Source: Halobacillus salinarum (GTDB lineage Bacteria; Bacillota; Bacilli; Bacillales; Halobacillaceae). From it: DNA of 64,000 nucleotides. The stretch lies in the NCBI RefSeq assembly GCF_022919095.1, contig NZ_CP095073.1:1984001-2048000 (forward strand), given 5' to 3'. Positions 1 through 7,033 of this stretch are shown here, piece after piece. The notes under the pieces are model-generated. The model did no database searches, was not told the DNA's origin, and saw nothing but the letters and a program-made list of their open reading frames with translations. Positions within the stretch are counted from its first letter, which is position 1. Each line of letters starts with the position of its first letter. Both the position numbers and the translations under genes were made by a program.

Positions 1-203
1 ATTAGTTGAGCATAAAGAGGGGGTAAATATGAAAAATATCACAATTAAATGGAACTTATTTCTTGATAACGTTTTACTTTACTATATTAAAAATGTAAAA
101 TGGTGAAAAGATTAGTCGAATAATGGAAAGGGTGATTAAGGCAGTATTTTCAAACGAAAAGCTTTCCTTTGTCTATTAATTTTATAGAAGGAGTGGTAAG
201 CAA

Positions 204-1082
204 ATGAAAACCTATACCTTAGAAGAACTTTCAGCCCGTGTAGAGAAAAGTCCAGCTATAATTGAAAAGTGGTTTGAAGAACTTGAGGAAAGGTTAAACC
301 ACAATATTATAATTAATGATAAAGGCGAAGCACAGTATTTTGAGAAAGATTTAGAGATTATTTACTGTATTTCAAGAAAGAGAGAAGAGAGGGAGACTTT
401 TGAGTCAATTTTTAAGTATTTGGAGAAACACTTTAAGCCTAGATCTGCTTTAAAAAAAGAGATGTCAAATGAAGAAGAGAATTCGTTAACTGAATGGGGG
501 CGTGACCCAGAAAGTTTATTTTACGAAATTGCCCAGGACAATGAAATAATACAAATATTTAAATATCATTCACTTCGCGTAATGTTTTTATCCAGTGCTC
601 TGGCAAGAAGAACGGGCTGCTATGATGAAGATTTGCGTATTGCTGCTCTTTTACATGACATAGGCAAGATGGGGCTTTCAAAAAATATTTTATTAAAATC
701 GACTAAATTAAGTGATTTGGAGTACACCATTATCCAAAGTCATGCCCATATAGGGAATACTATCGTTAGAAAACACTTAGGGTTAACGAGAGCCGCTAGA
801 TTTGTCCGTGATCATCACGAAAGATGGGATGGAACGGGATATCCCCGGCGATTATTGGGAGATGAGATCTCCCTCCAGGGGCGGATAATTGGCATTTGTG
901 ATACTTATGATACAATGACGATTGACCAGCGGAATTATAAGAAAAACACGTTGACTCAAGAGGAAGCATTCAGAGAGTTAAAGAAACATTCCTGGACTCA
1001 ATTTGATGGGAATTTAGTTTCAATATTTATGGATATCATGGACGAAATCACCATTCCAGAGTATATGTTGAAAGAAATTTAA
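204..1082 (+). CDS. MerR-like HTH / HD-GYP domain protein (putative c-di-GMP phosphodiesterase)
   Basis: 292-aa soluble protein. Residues about 1-75 look like a MerR/RacA-type winged helix (short HTH, then a charged helix). Residues about 115-290 form a complete HD-GYP domain: HDIGK at 151-155, a conserved H...H pair near 180-182, and HHERWDGTGYP at 204-214. HD-GYP proteins hydrolyse cyclic di-GMP to pGpG or GMP. The start is set by AAGGAG ten bases upstream of ATG 204. No signal peptide or membrane segment is seen, so it should be cytosolic. It stands alone, followed by a strong inverted repeat. The metal ligands and GYP motif are intact, so activity is likely; that the N-terminal part binds DNA is inferred from its pattern only. 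Confidence 0.85.
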   Translation: MKTYTLEELSARVEKSPAIIEKWFEELEERLNHNIIINDKGEAQYFEKDLEIIYCISRKREERETFESIFKYLEKHFKPRSALKKEMSNEEENSLTEWGRDPESLFYEIAQDNEIIQIFKYHSLRVMFLSSALARRTGCYDEDLRIAALLHDIGKMGLSKNILLKSTKLSDLEYTIIQSHAHIGNTIVRKHLGLTRAARFVRDHHERWDGTGYPRRLLGDEISLQGRIIGICDTYDTMTIDQRNYKKNTLTQEEAFRELKKHSWTQFDGNLVSIFMDIMDEITIPEYMLKEI

Positions 1083-1145
1083 CCATCTATATCACTTCCA
1101 CTCATTACGAATAGAGAACTGATCCATTTGGATATGGTCTTCTAT

Positions 1146-1192
1146 AAACTAAACGATGGTATTATACAGCGTATAATACCATCGTTTAGTTT
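1146..1192. terminator. 22-bp perfect inverted repeat, probable bidirectional terminator
   Basis: Arms 1146-1167 and 1171-1192 are perfectly complementary around a 3-base loop (agc). The arms begin with AAAC and end with GTTT, so either strand gives a hairpin with a short U-rich edge. It lies between the HD-GYP gene (+) and a converging small gene (-), where a shared terminator is expected. The stem is unusually long and perfect and its T-tract is weak, so another role is possible. Confidence 0.6.
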
Positions 1193-1276
1193 AATTGTTA
1201 GGGAAAACACATGAACTTGTCCAGATAGGCTTTCTTCCGCATTGAGCAGAAGACTTGGAAAAGCTCAGTAGCAGGT

Positions 1277-1501
1277 TCAAATAAAAAGGGTGGTGATATG
1301 TGTGGCTAAAAGGGACAAGAGGACGATGCCCCAATGAATTTTATAAGTGAGGTGGGTAGTCAAATGATGAATCACTAATACTTCAATCGTAAGCAGCATA
1401 ATTAAAATAAAATTGCTGATAGCTGTTTCTTTAAAGAACTGTTCATAGCCTATAAAAGTAGTCAGCATTATCATAAGTTGTAAGTAAAGGCATAAGTACA
1501 T
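1277..1501 (-). CDS. small hypothetical membrane protein
   Basis: 74-aa protein, almost entirely hydrophobic with two or three likely membrane helices and several His/Thr residues in the middle (VIHHLTTHLTYKIHW). The start at 1501 is backed by a good AAAGGAG ribosome site six bases upstream on the minus strand. No family recognised. It converges with the HD-GYP gene across the 1146-1192 inverted repeat. The Shine-Dalgarno match and coherent hydrophobic pattern support a real gene, but no homology is known to me. Confidence 0.55.
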   Translation of the reverse strand: MYLCLYLQLMIMLTTFIGYEQFFKETAISNFILIMLLTIEVLVIHHLTTHLTYKIHWGIVLLSLLATHITTLFI

Positions 1502-1632
1502 CTAATTCTCCTTTATTTAAAAAATAACATACCTAGAATTTTTTCTATATGACCATTCTCTTTTTAATGAAGGGGGCAGTGTTGACTGTTTGTATTCTAA
1601 GAGTGATCTTACGATAAGTTCCTAAAATAACA

Positions 1633-1660
1633 AAACGACAGGGAGTTCCTGTCGTTTAAA
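1633..1660 (-). terminator. intrinsic terminator after the first YjcZ-type gene
   Basis: Arms 1633-1642 and 1648-1657 pair perfectly (AAACGACAGG with its complement) around a 5-base loop. On the minus strand the stem is followed by a TTTTGTTATTTT tail, which suits the small gene ending at 1679. Confidence 0.7.
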
Positions 1661-1678
1661 AAAGGCTTTGCTCTGTAC

Positions 1679-1786
1679 TTAGTAATAAACTGCTGCACCT
1701 ATAATAATCAAAAGAATAAATAACACTAATATTAATACAAATCCACCTGCGTATCCATATCCGCCACAACCACAGCCACAACTCAT
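1679..1786 (-). CDS. YjcZ family sporulation-type microprotein
   Basis: 35-aa protein. It has a Cys/Gly/Tyr-rich head (MSCGCGCGGYGYAGG) followed by a single hydrophobic helix with the family pattern FVLILVLFILLIIIGAA. Small YjcZ proteins of Bacillaceae share exactly this layout and are membrane-associated, often sporulation-expressed, with no defined function. A GGTGGTG ribosome site precedes the ATG at 1786. It is one of two such genes in tandem on this strand; the other starts at 2026. The Cys-rich head distinguishes it from its neighbour. Confidence 0.85.
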   Translation of the reverse strand: MSCGCGCGGYGYAGGFVLILVLFILLIIIGAAVYY

Positions 1787-1942
1787 AACATTCACCACCT
1801 TTTCCTCTCTGTCTGTATCATATGCCTAGTGAATGACAACGGGAAGGCGTATGCCCATTCCGAGATTAACTATGGATCAGTCGTTGGAATTTTATGCCAG
1901 GGCAAGAGCCCTGACAAAATATTTATGGGGTTCTAAAAAATT

Positions 1943-2026
1943 TTATAACCAAGCGGCACCAACGATGATAAGCAGGATAAACAACACTACAATTAGCGCG
2001 AAACCACTTCCATAACCGTAACTCAT
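1943..2026 (-). CDS. YjcZ family sporulation-type microprotein
   Basis: 27-aa protein starting MSYGYGSGF and continuing as one hydrophobic helix (LIVVLFILLIIVGAAWL), the YjcZ pattern. AGGAGG lies seven bases upstream of the ATG at 2026 on the minus strand, a near-ideal ribosome site. It is the upstream member of a tandem pair with the gene ending at 1679. A short hairpin at about 1897-1913 follows the stop. The function of this family is not established. Confidence 0.85.
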   Translation of the reverse strand: MSYGYGSGFALIVVLFILLIIVGAAWL

Positions 2027-2636
2027 CCTTTCACCTCCTAAACCGGGGAATAGAATAGTGTATGAAGAATTAAGGCTGAATGGAAAGGGTAAAACCCAAA
2101 TTTTCCGATTGTAGTTGTCTTAAAAGCTAGTACGGTAGAGAATGAGTTATGAATCTTATCCAATGACTAAATAAGGGATTATCTCCCAACAATCCGATTT
2201 TAGATACGGATACTCATCTCACAGAAAATTTGGACCGTGTACTTGATCATACGATTACATACAATGGTTTAAGCTCAAATTCCACCTGGTAATAAAATAT
2301 AAAGGATTGGAGAGGAATATTTTTGTGGGAAGGTTGTTATTTTGTCTGTACTGAAAAACTATATGCCACCAATGGGGCTGACTGTAAGTTTTCTGATGGT
2401 TGAAAAATGCTAGCCAGGATATTGAAAGAACATGAGGCGGAATTGGAACACATAAGTCATAACAGATCGGGGTATTGTGGTAAAGGGACTTGCTGTAAGC
2501 AGCTACACAATTAAAGTATCGGACATAATTCAGAAAATAGGTTCTTGGGAAAGGGTGTAGAAGAGGGGAAGACTCAGGCAGAATTATTATACAATAAATT
2601 CAGGATCAGCTTATGAATGAAGAAAGGATGGGGACT
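2027..2636. other. intergenic stretch without a resolved gene
   Basis: About 600 bases separate the YjcZ pair from the SDR gene. No ORF with a ribosome site stands out. Two short open fragments on the plus strand read like protein but lack starts: one around 2175-2290 (containing ILDTDTHLTENLDRVLDH) and one around 2465-2560 (containing GIVVKGLAVSSYTIKVSDII). They may be remnants of decayed genes. Confidence 0.4.
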
Positions 2637-3398
2637 ATGAATTTTTCAGGTCATACCATATTAATCACTGGTGGAGGGTCCGGGATAGGACTTGCCTTAG
2701 CTGAACGTTATTTGGCAGCTGGAAACGAAGTCATTATCGCAGGGCGTACAAAAGATAAATTGGAGGAAGCCCGGCATCAACACCCTGGCCTTCATATTAA
2801 AACGTGTGATGTGGCAAAAGAAGAAGACAGGATTGAATTGTTTACTTGGATCACCACTCATTTTCCTGAAGTGAATATCCTTATTAATAATGCAGGCATA
2901 CAAGAACGATTCCAATTACTTAAAGACACGGACGACTGGAAGAGGGCAAAAAACGAATTGAAAATAAATGTGGATGGGCCGGTCCATTTAACGATGCTGT
3001 TTGCCCCCTTTTTCAAAGAGAAAGAGGAAGCGGCGATTATTAACGTTTCCTCTGGGTTAGCCCTGTCTCCTGGAGCGTGGGTGCCTGTTTACAGTGCCAC
3101 GAAAGCTGCGTTGCATTCTTTCACACAAACGTTGCGATTACAATTAGAAAACACGAATATAGAGGTTATTGAAATATTTCCTCCGGCTGTTAATACCGAT
3201 CTTGGAGGACCGGGGATGCATACGTTCGGTGCCAATCTTCAAGAATTTGCCGATTCAGTTTTTGCTGAAATTGAAGAAGGAGAGACAGAGATTGGGTATG
3301 GAGATTCAGTCCATCGCTTAAAAGCGGATAGAGAATCTTTAAAAGCAGGCTCAAAACAAGCATGGGAAAAATTCAAACAAAACAACCCTGGTTTTTAG
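2637..3398 (+). CDS. short-chain dehydrogenase/reductase (SDR family, DltE-like)
   Basis: 253-aa NAD(P)-dependent oxidoreductase of the classical SDR fold. The Rossmann glycine motif TGGGSGIG is near residue 12, NNAG near 85, a catalytic Ser in NVSSG, and YSATK carrying the active Tyr and Lys. The C-terminal region resembles the DltE group. The substrate cannot be read from sequence. I prefer ATG 2637 because MNFSGHTILITGG matches the usual family start and AAGGA lies about eight bases upstream; ATG 2613 in the same frame would add eight residues. It is a single-gene unit with a terminator about 110 bases downstream. Confidence 0.85.
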   Translation: MNFSGHTILITGGGSGIGLALAERYLAAGNEVIIAGRTKDKLEEARHQHPGLHIKTCDVAKEEDRIELFTWITTHFPEVNILINNAGIQERFQLLKDTDDWKRAKNELKINVDGPVHLTMLFAPFFKEKEEAAIINVSSGLALSPGAWVPVYSATKAALHSFTQTLRLQLENTNIEVIEIFPPAVNTDLGGPGMHTFGANLQEFADSVFAEIEEGETEIGYGDSVHRLKADRESLKAGSKQAWEKFKQNNPGF

Positions 3399-3507
3399 TT
3401 TTTTAAGTGTAAGCTGAATCTTTTAACTGTTTGCATTGTTATGGTAATATAATGGTGGTCCATCTTCTCTCAATCGTTACCATATGTCTCTTAAAGATGG
3501 AAGAAAG

Positions 3508-3534
3508 AAAACTCCCTGAGTAAGGGAGTTTTTG
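3508..3534 (+). terminator. intrinsic terminator
   Basis: Arms AAACTCCCT (3509-3517) and AGGGAGTTT (3523-3531) around a 5-base loop, then a short T run. It probably ends the SDR transcript, although it lies 110 bases past the stop. Confidence 0.65.
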
Positions 3535-3794
3535 ATTTATCTCGTGATATTTGCAAAAACAAAAAACGACTCAGATAAATTACATATTAGTTCAGTAGAA
3601 TGGTGTCCATCTTATTAAGCTTCACGCTTTTTTCTTCATGACAATCCAATTTCCTCTGATGAGTTTCTCCACTCATTTGCTCATCTTTTACGATTCTCCA
3701 TGAAACAATGAAAAAAGTGAATGAGTTAAAAAAGGAGTAACTGAATAAGAAAATGGAATATTGTACAAGATGGAGATAAAAAGTGGTGATCCCG

Positions 3795-3890
3795 ATGTTT
3801 TCCTGGGAATCAGTCTTGATTATTACAGTATTTGTAGCTAGTGTCATTGGAATGGTTGTTATTGCTTTTTTTGTTTATAAATCGAAGTAA
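3795..3890 (+). CDS. 31-aa single-pass membrane microprotein
   Basis: A short ORF encodes MFSWESVLIITVF, continues as one hydrophobic helix with small residues (VASVIGMVVIAFFV), and ends in a basic YKSK tail. This is a typical N-out single-pass topology. A GGTGAT element sits about six bases upstream of ATG 3795. No homologue is recognised. The clean hydrophobic block with a positively charged end, in an otherwise empty 400-base interval, is the main evidence. Confidence 0.45.
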   Translation: MFSWESVLIITVFVASVIGMVVIAFFVYKSK

Positions 3891-4012
3891 TGTGTTCCAG
3901 GAGGCTTTTTGAAAGACATCCAGCTCTAAATTTGTTATTTTAAGTTTGTGTTAAGTTATGCCAAGTTTTGTCGAAATTGGTATAATGATAAACACAAGAG
4001 GAGGTTAATAGA

Positions 4013-4204
4013 ATGAGAGAAGATATGGAGAGAATTTTCGATCAGCGTGATTTCTTAGTTAAAGAAAATAAAAAACTTAAAGAAGAAGTAGCTGAAGAAA
4101 AACGTAAAGTAGCGCTATTAGAGAAAACGATTGAAGAAAATCTGCACCCTTCCAAAGCGGATAAACTTAAAATAACCGCACAACAATCTCAATTAAGAGC
4201 TTAA
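4013..4204 (+). CDS. small coiled-coil protein, function unknown
   Basis: 63-aa, highly charged protein rich in Lys/Glu with a long predicted coiled coil (heptad-like spacing from about residue 12 to 45) and a short tail. The ribosome site AGAGGAGG eight bases before ATG 4013 is strong, and a TATAAT-like element lies upstream near 3983. It precedes the DNA glycosylase gene by 26 bases on the same strand, so the two may be co-transcribed. No family recognised. Confidence 0.65.
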   Translation: MREDMERIFDQRDFLVKENKKLKEEVAEEKRKVALLEKTIEENLHPSKADKLKITAQQSQLRA

Positions 4205-4230
4205 ATAGAGAGGAATGTCAGAGATAAAGA

Positions 4231-4725
4231 ATGGGAGAGAAAATTACCAGCTTTAACCCTGTAATTGACCAGAATTCTGCTGTTATGATTTTAGGATCTA
4301 TGCCAAGCAGAGAATCTTTACGGAAACAAGAGTATTATGGCAATAACAGAAATCATTTCTGGTCGATCCTATTTTCTATATTTGATACGGAACCTATTGA
4401 AAGTTATGATTCGAGGATTGCTTTTATTAAAGAGCACCATATTGCTTTGTGGGATGTATTGAAATTCTGTGAAAGAAAAGGCAGCCTTGATGTCCAAATA
4501 AAAAACGGGTATCCCAACCCGATTGATGAACTGTTAAGAGAATATCCGAATATCAAAGCACTTTTTTTTAATGGCCAAAAATCATTTCAAGTATATACTA
4601 AATATTTTTCCCATCTAACAATCCCTACTCACCGTTTGCCTTCGACAAGTCCCATTCCAGGAAAATATAATAAAAACCGACTTGAAAAAATAGAACAGTG
4701 GAAGATCTTGCAAAACTATTTATAA
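4231..4725 (+). CDS. DNA-deoxyinosine (hypoxanthine) glycosylase, UDG superfamily
   Basis: 164-aa base-excision enzyme of the uracil-DNA glycosylase superfamily. The hypoxanthine-DNA glycosylase group is suggested by the front motif ILGSMPSRESL (residues about 20-30), then QEYYGNNRNHFW, and by LPSTSP near residue 137 as the second active-site motif. The group removes deaminated adenine (hypoxanthine), some members also uracil, from DNA. Length fits the family. No strong Shine-Dalgarno lies directly before ATG 4231; AGAGAGG is about 15 bases away, so coupling to the upstream gene is possible. A strong bidirectional terminator follows. Mug-type G/U mismatch activity is the main alternative. Confidence 0.8.
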   Translation: MGEKITSFNPVIDQNSAVMILGSMPSRESLRKQEYYGNNRNHFWSILFSIFDTEPIESYDSRIAFIKEHHIALWDVLKFCERKGSLDVQIKNGYPNPIDELLREYPNIKALFFNGQKSFQVYTKYFSHLTIPTHRLPSTSPIPGKYNKNRLEKIEQWKILQNYL

Positions 4726-4730
4726 ACGAA

Positions 4731-4762
4731 AAAAGCAGGCAATAGGATTGCCTGCTTTTTTT
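4731..4762. terminator. bidirectional intrinsic terminator
   Basis: Stem AAAAGCAGGCAA / TTGCCTGCTTTT with a 5-base loop and a T7 run on the plus strand and an A-rich edge (T run on the minus strand). It separates the glycosylase gene from the converging secreted-peptide gene. Confidence 0.85.
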
Positions 4763-4782
4763 CGTAAATCAAATTGTTAATA

Positions 4783-4929
4783 TTATCCCATTCCCGGATC
4801 GCCTGGGTCATAATTGGGAGAAACAATCCCCATTCCTGGATCACCTGGATCTGCTGCAAATTCAATAGAAGAAGCTGTTCCAATAGAAAACAACATGACT
4901 AGCAGAAGGTATATTATTAATCTTTTCAT
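4783..4929 (-). CDS. secreted peptide precursor with two DPGDPGMG repeats
   Basis: 48-aa precursor. Residues 1-25 form an N-terminal signal sequence (MKR, then a hydrophobic stretch, ending SIEFA). The remainder carries the octapeptide DPGDPGMG twice, at 27-34 and at the very C terminus (41-48), separated by a six-residue spacer IVSPNY. AGGAGG lies seven bases before the ATG at 4929, an excellent ribosome site. The layout (short export signal, repeated short motif, C-terminal copy) is that of Gram-positive signalling propeptides such as Phr or arbitrium-type peptides. No Rap, NprR or Aim-type receptor gene is next to it, so a signalling role is inference. A wall- or spore-associated secreted peptide is an alternative. 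Confidence 0.7.
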   Translation of the reverse strand: MKRLIIYLLLVMLFSIGTASSIEFAADPGDPGMGIVSPNYDPGDPGMG

Positions 4930-5273
4930 CCTTCATCCTCCTAAATGATTAATGGTTTTTTAAAAGCATGAGAAAAACTGAAGGCTAACCAATACCTGTC
5001 CTATTTTAAGCCATTCTATTTCCCAGATTAGCTTTGTAAACCACCCCTCTATGTATGAATGATAAGAGATGAAGGAAGAACCACCGGCTGGTGAAATGAA
5101 AACAATAATTGCTGTATCTGTTATGCACCTTAACCTCTTATATTGTTATTATATACAAAATAAGACAAATGTGGAGAAATTTTTTGAATTTTTACAAAAA
5201 AATCGTAGATTAATGCAAATATGTTGAAAAAATTGAAAAATTTTTTCGAGAAAAGGGATTTTAACACATTAAA
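4930..5273. other. intergenic region upstream of the peptide gene
   Basis: AT-rich region with no convincing gene. It should contain the promoter of the minus-strand peptide gene. A small GC-rich inverted repeat (ACCACCGGCTGGT, near 5079-5093) is present. No clear sigma-A or sigma-H promoter could be fixed by eye. Confidence 0.4.
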
Positions 5274-5301
5274 ATACCATTGAGCATATGCTCAATGGTA
5301 T
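5274..5301 (-). terminator. 28-bp perfect palindrome, probable terminator of sda
   Basis: Bases 5274-5287 and 5288-5301 are exact reverse complements with no spacer. On the minus strand the palindrome lies 31 bases past the sda stop and is followed by TTTTAA, so an intrinsic terminator (stem of about 11 bp with a 4-base loop) is the simplest reading. The perfect dyad could instead bind a dimeric regulator. Confidence 0.6.
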
Positions 5302-5332
5302 CCGACCTATCTATAAGAGAATGGATGTATCT

Positions 5333-5473
5333 TTAGTTAGCTGGCAATTCAATGGAGCGTCTATCCATTTCTTCAGCTAGCAAATGTACAAAATCTTTAT
5401 CTAACTGAAGTTTCAAAGACTCAAGATAAGCTTCAAGTAAAGTTTGATCATCCAACAGAGACAACTTATACAA
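5333..5473 (-). CDS. sda: sporulation histidine kinase inhibitor Sda
   Basis: 46 aa if read from TTG 5473 (or 43 aa from TTG 5464), matching the 46-aa Sda of B. subtilis in length. The core pattern agrees: L-x-DQTLLEAYLESLKLQLDKDF, then VHLLAEEMDRRSI, a helical hairpin with the conserved DF and RR. Sda blocks autophosphorylation of sporulation kinases (KinA, KinB) when replication is disturbed. No ATG is available in frame. AAGGGG abuts TTG 5473 but is nine bases from TTG 5464, so translation probably starts at 5464. A one-mismatch DnaA-box-like site lies at 5505-5513. The neighbourhood differs from B. subtilis. Confidence 0.82.
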   Translation of the reverse strand: MYKLSLLDDQTLLEAYLESLKLQLDKDFVHLLAEEMDRRSIELPAN

Positions 5474-5885
5474 CCCCTTGATTTTTACATGAAATTATTA
5501 GAACTGATACACATTTACTTATTTTAACAAAAAGCAAAAATATTACATGGGAAAATAGACCTGTTTTTCCGATGGAAGCGCTGCCAATTTTCTTGAGGGA
5601 GTTTTTCCGAGTCGTTATGGTAATTTTGAGCTCAATTTTATTGCCTTCTTTTACATTAGACCTACTTATTCGACATCCTTCGTAAACCTTCCTTATTATT
5701 AGTTGTGTTTGCAGTAAAAGTGGTTTAACATAGCTCTAAGCAGTGAGGGGTAAAGATAAGGTCCATAAAAAACGCAGGAAATCTTTACTTTAAATCGCCT
5801 GACAGGTTATGTTTGGGGCGACAGCTTTTAGGAAAGAATAGAGAAAGAAAAAATTATTTTACAGGTAAATTAGGAAGGGTGGCTT
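5474..5885. other. intergenic region between sda and ysoA
   Basis: About 410 bases containing the sda promoter region on the minus strand and the ysoA leader on the plus strand. No further gene with a ribosome site was found. A one-mismatch match to the DnaA box (TGATACACA, 5505-5513) lies just upstream of sda. Confidence 0.4.
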
Positions 5886-6866
5886 ATGGAAAATCAGAAA
5901 GGGAACATTGTCATGTTCCCAAAATGGAGGAAACGACTGGAACAAGAGGGGCTGCAAGCTGTAAAAGACAAAAGATATCAGGATGCTGCCCAGGCTTTAC
6001 GTCCACTGCTTGACTATAAAGTAGCCAATCATGACGTCATTACAGGGTTGTTAATGAGCTGGATCGAACTGGGACAGCTTGAAGAAGCGGAAGAATTGTG
6101 CCGCCAGCAAATGAAAGTCGATGAAGAGAATTACTATGAATATTTACATATTTACATAACCATTCTTTTTCAAGACAGCCGCTATCAGGAGCTTATCGAT
6201 TTACTTGATGAGGTTTTTCATACGGAAGAAGTACCGCATCAAAATCGTACGCAGCTTTGGCAAATGTACGAAGTAAGTAAAAAGCTGCTTGAGGAAACGC
6301 ATAAATCAGAAGGTGAGAAATACAGCCATCACTTTTTTGAAGCTCTTGAAAATAACGACGTACATAATCAGTGGCAAATGTTATCACGTCTCCTAAAACA
6401 ACCTGCTCAGCATTATGCTGAGATGTACAAACCATTATTAATGAAAGAATCAGTACATCCGATTATTAAAACAGCGATAATCGAATGGTTTAGAGACAGT
6501 GGTTTCTCAGATCACATAAAAGTAAAGAAGTTTGGTCAGTACATTGAAGTGACTCCTTCTGAACTAAATCAGCTTCACTCGGACTATATTCTAAAACAAG
6601 TGCAAATGCGTTTAGGGAGTATTGAACAGAGTAATCCTACCATGTTCGACATGCTGAATCAGCTGCTCTACCATTATTGCTATGTAAGGTATCCGATATT
6701 TCCTGACGAACATGAAGTTCCCGTTATTGTGGAAGCCTTGAAACAGATCGGTCATGAATATCTTCAGCTGCCATACAATTACAATAATGATTTAAACAAC
6801 GTATCTATATATAAGGAAGAGATAGAAACTTGTGAACAACATTACTTAGCCATCGTTGAGCAATAA
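5886..6866 (+). CDS. ysoA: TPR-repeat protein YsoA
   Basis: 326-aa soluble protein with tetratricopeptide-like helices in its first 120 residues (repeated A-L and E-E-A-E-E-L patterns) and an all-helical remainder. It sits directly upstream of tig, the position of ysoA in B. subtilis. Function is undefined; TPR folds mediate protein-protein contact. ATG 5886 is chosen because AGGAAGGGTGG precedes it closely. There is no HTH or Rap-like N-terminal bundle, so I do not consider it the receptor for the secreted peptide at 4783-4929. It is followed by a hairpin and by the tig promoter, so tig is probably transcribed separately. Confidence 0.8.
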   Translation: MENQKGNIVMFPKWRKRLEQEGLQAVKDKRYQDAAQALRPLLDYKVANHDVITGLLMSWIELGQLEEAEELCRQQMKVDEENYYEYLHIYITILFQDSRYQELIDLLDEVFHTEEVPHQNRTQLWQMYEVSKKLLEETHKSEGEKYSHHFFEALENNDVHNQWQMLSRLLKQPAQHYAEMYKPLLMKESVHPIIKTAIIEWFRDSGFSDHIKVKKFGQYIEVTPSELNQLHSDYILKQVQMRLGSIEQSNPTMFDMLNQLLYHYCYVRYPIFPDEHEVPVIVEALKQIGHEYLQLPYNYNNDLNNVSIYKEEIETCEQHYLAIVEQ

Positions 6867-6872
6867 AAAATC

Positions 6873-6900
6873 ATCCGCAGTTATTTATGAAGCTGCGGAT
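6873..6900. terminator. hairpin after ysoA (weak terminator)
   Basis: Arms ATCCGCAG (6873-6880) and CTGCGGAT (6893-6900). No T run follows on the plus strand, so termination is uncertain; on the minus strand it is followed by GATTTTTT. Confidence 0.4.
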
Positions 6901-6906
6901 CACTTG

Positions 6907-6934
6907 TTGAAAGCACATATCTTTATGTTATAAT
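6907..6934 (+). promoter_or_regulatory. sigma-A promoter for tig
   Basis: TTGAAA (6907-6912), a 16-base spacer and TATAAT (6929-6934), about 100 bases upstream of the tig start. Confidence 0.65.
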
Positions 6935-7033
6935 GTAATGGTTGCAAATTAGATTCGTATGTAAAAGACTCATAGAATCAGCCATCACTCGTCACTTGAC
7001 GAAAATGAATGATAGATGTTGGAGGGAATTTTT

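Noticed and set aside
29-106. 25-codon frame at the window start with an AGAGGGGG ribosome site
   Set aside because: The site is good but the peptide has no recognisable pattern and the upstream context is outside the window; too weak to annotate.
1833-2015. 60-codon plus-strand frame
   Set aside because: It overlaps the better-supported YjcZ gene on the opposite strand and has no ribosome site.
3587-3847. 86-codon minus-strand frame
   Set aside because: No ribosome site; it overlaps the more plausible 31-aa microprotein on the plus strand.
5886-6866. YsoA (TPR) as the receptor of the secreted repeat peptide
   Set aside because: YsoA is a conserved neighbour of tig in B. subtilis and lacks an HTH or Rap-like N-terminal bundle; proximity alone is not enough.
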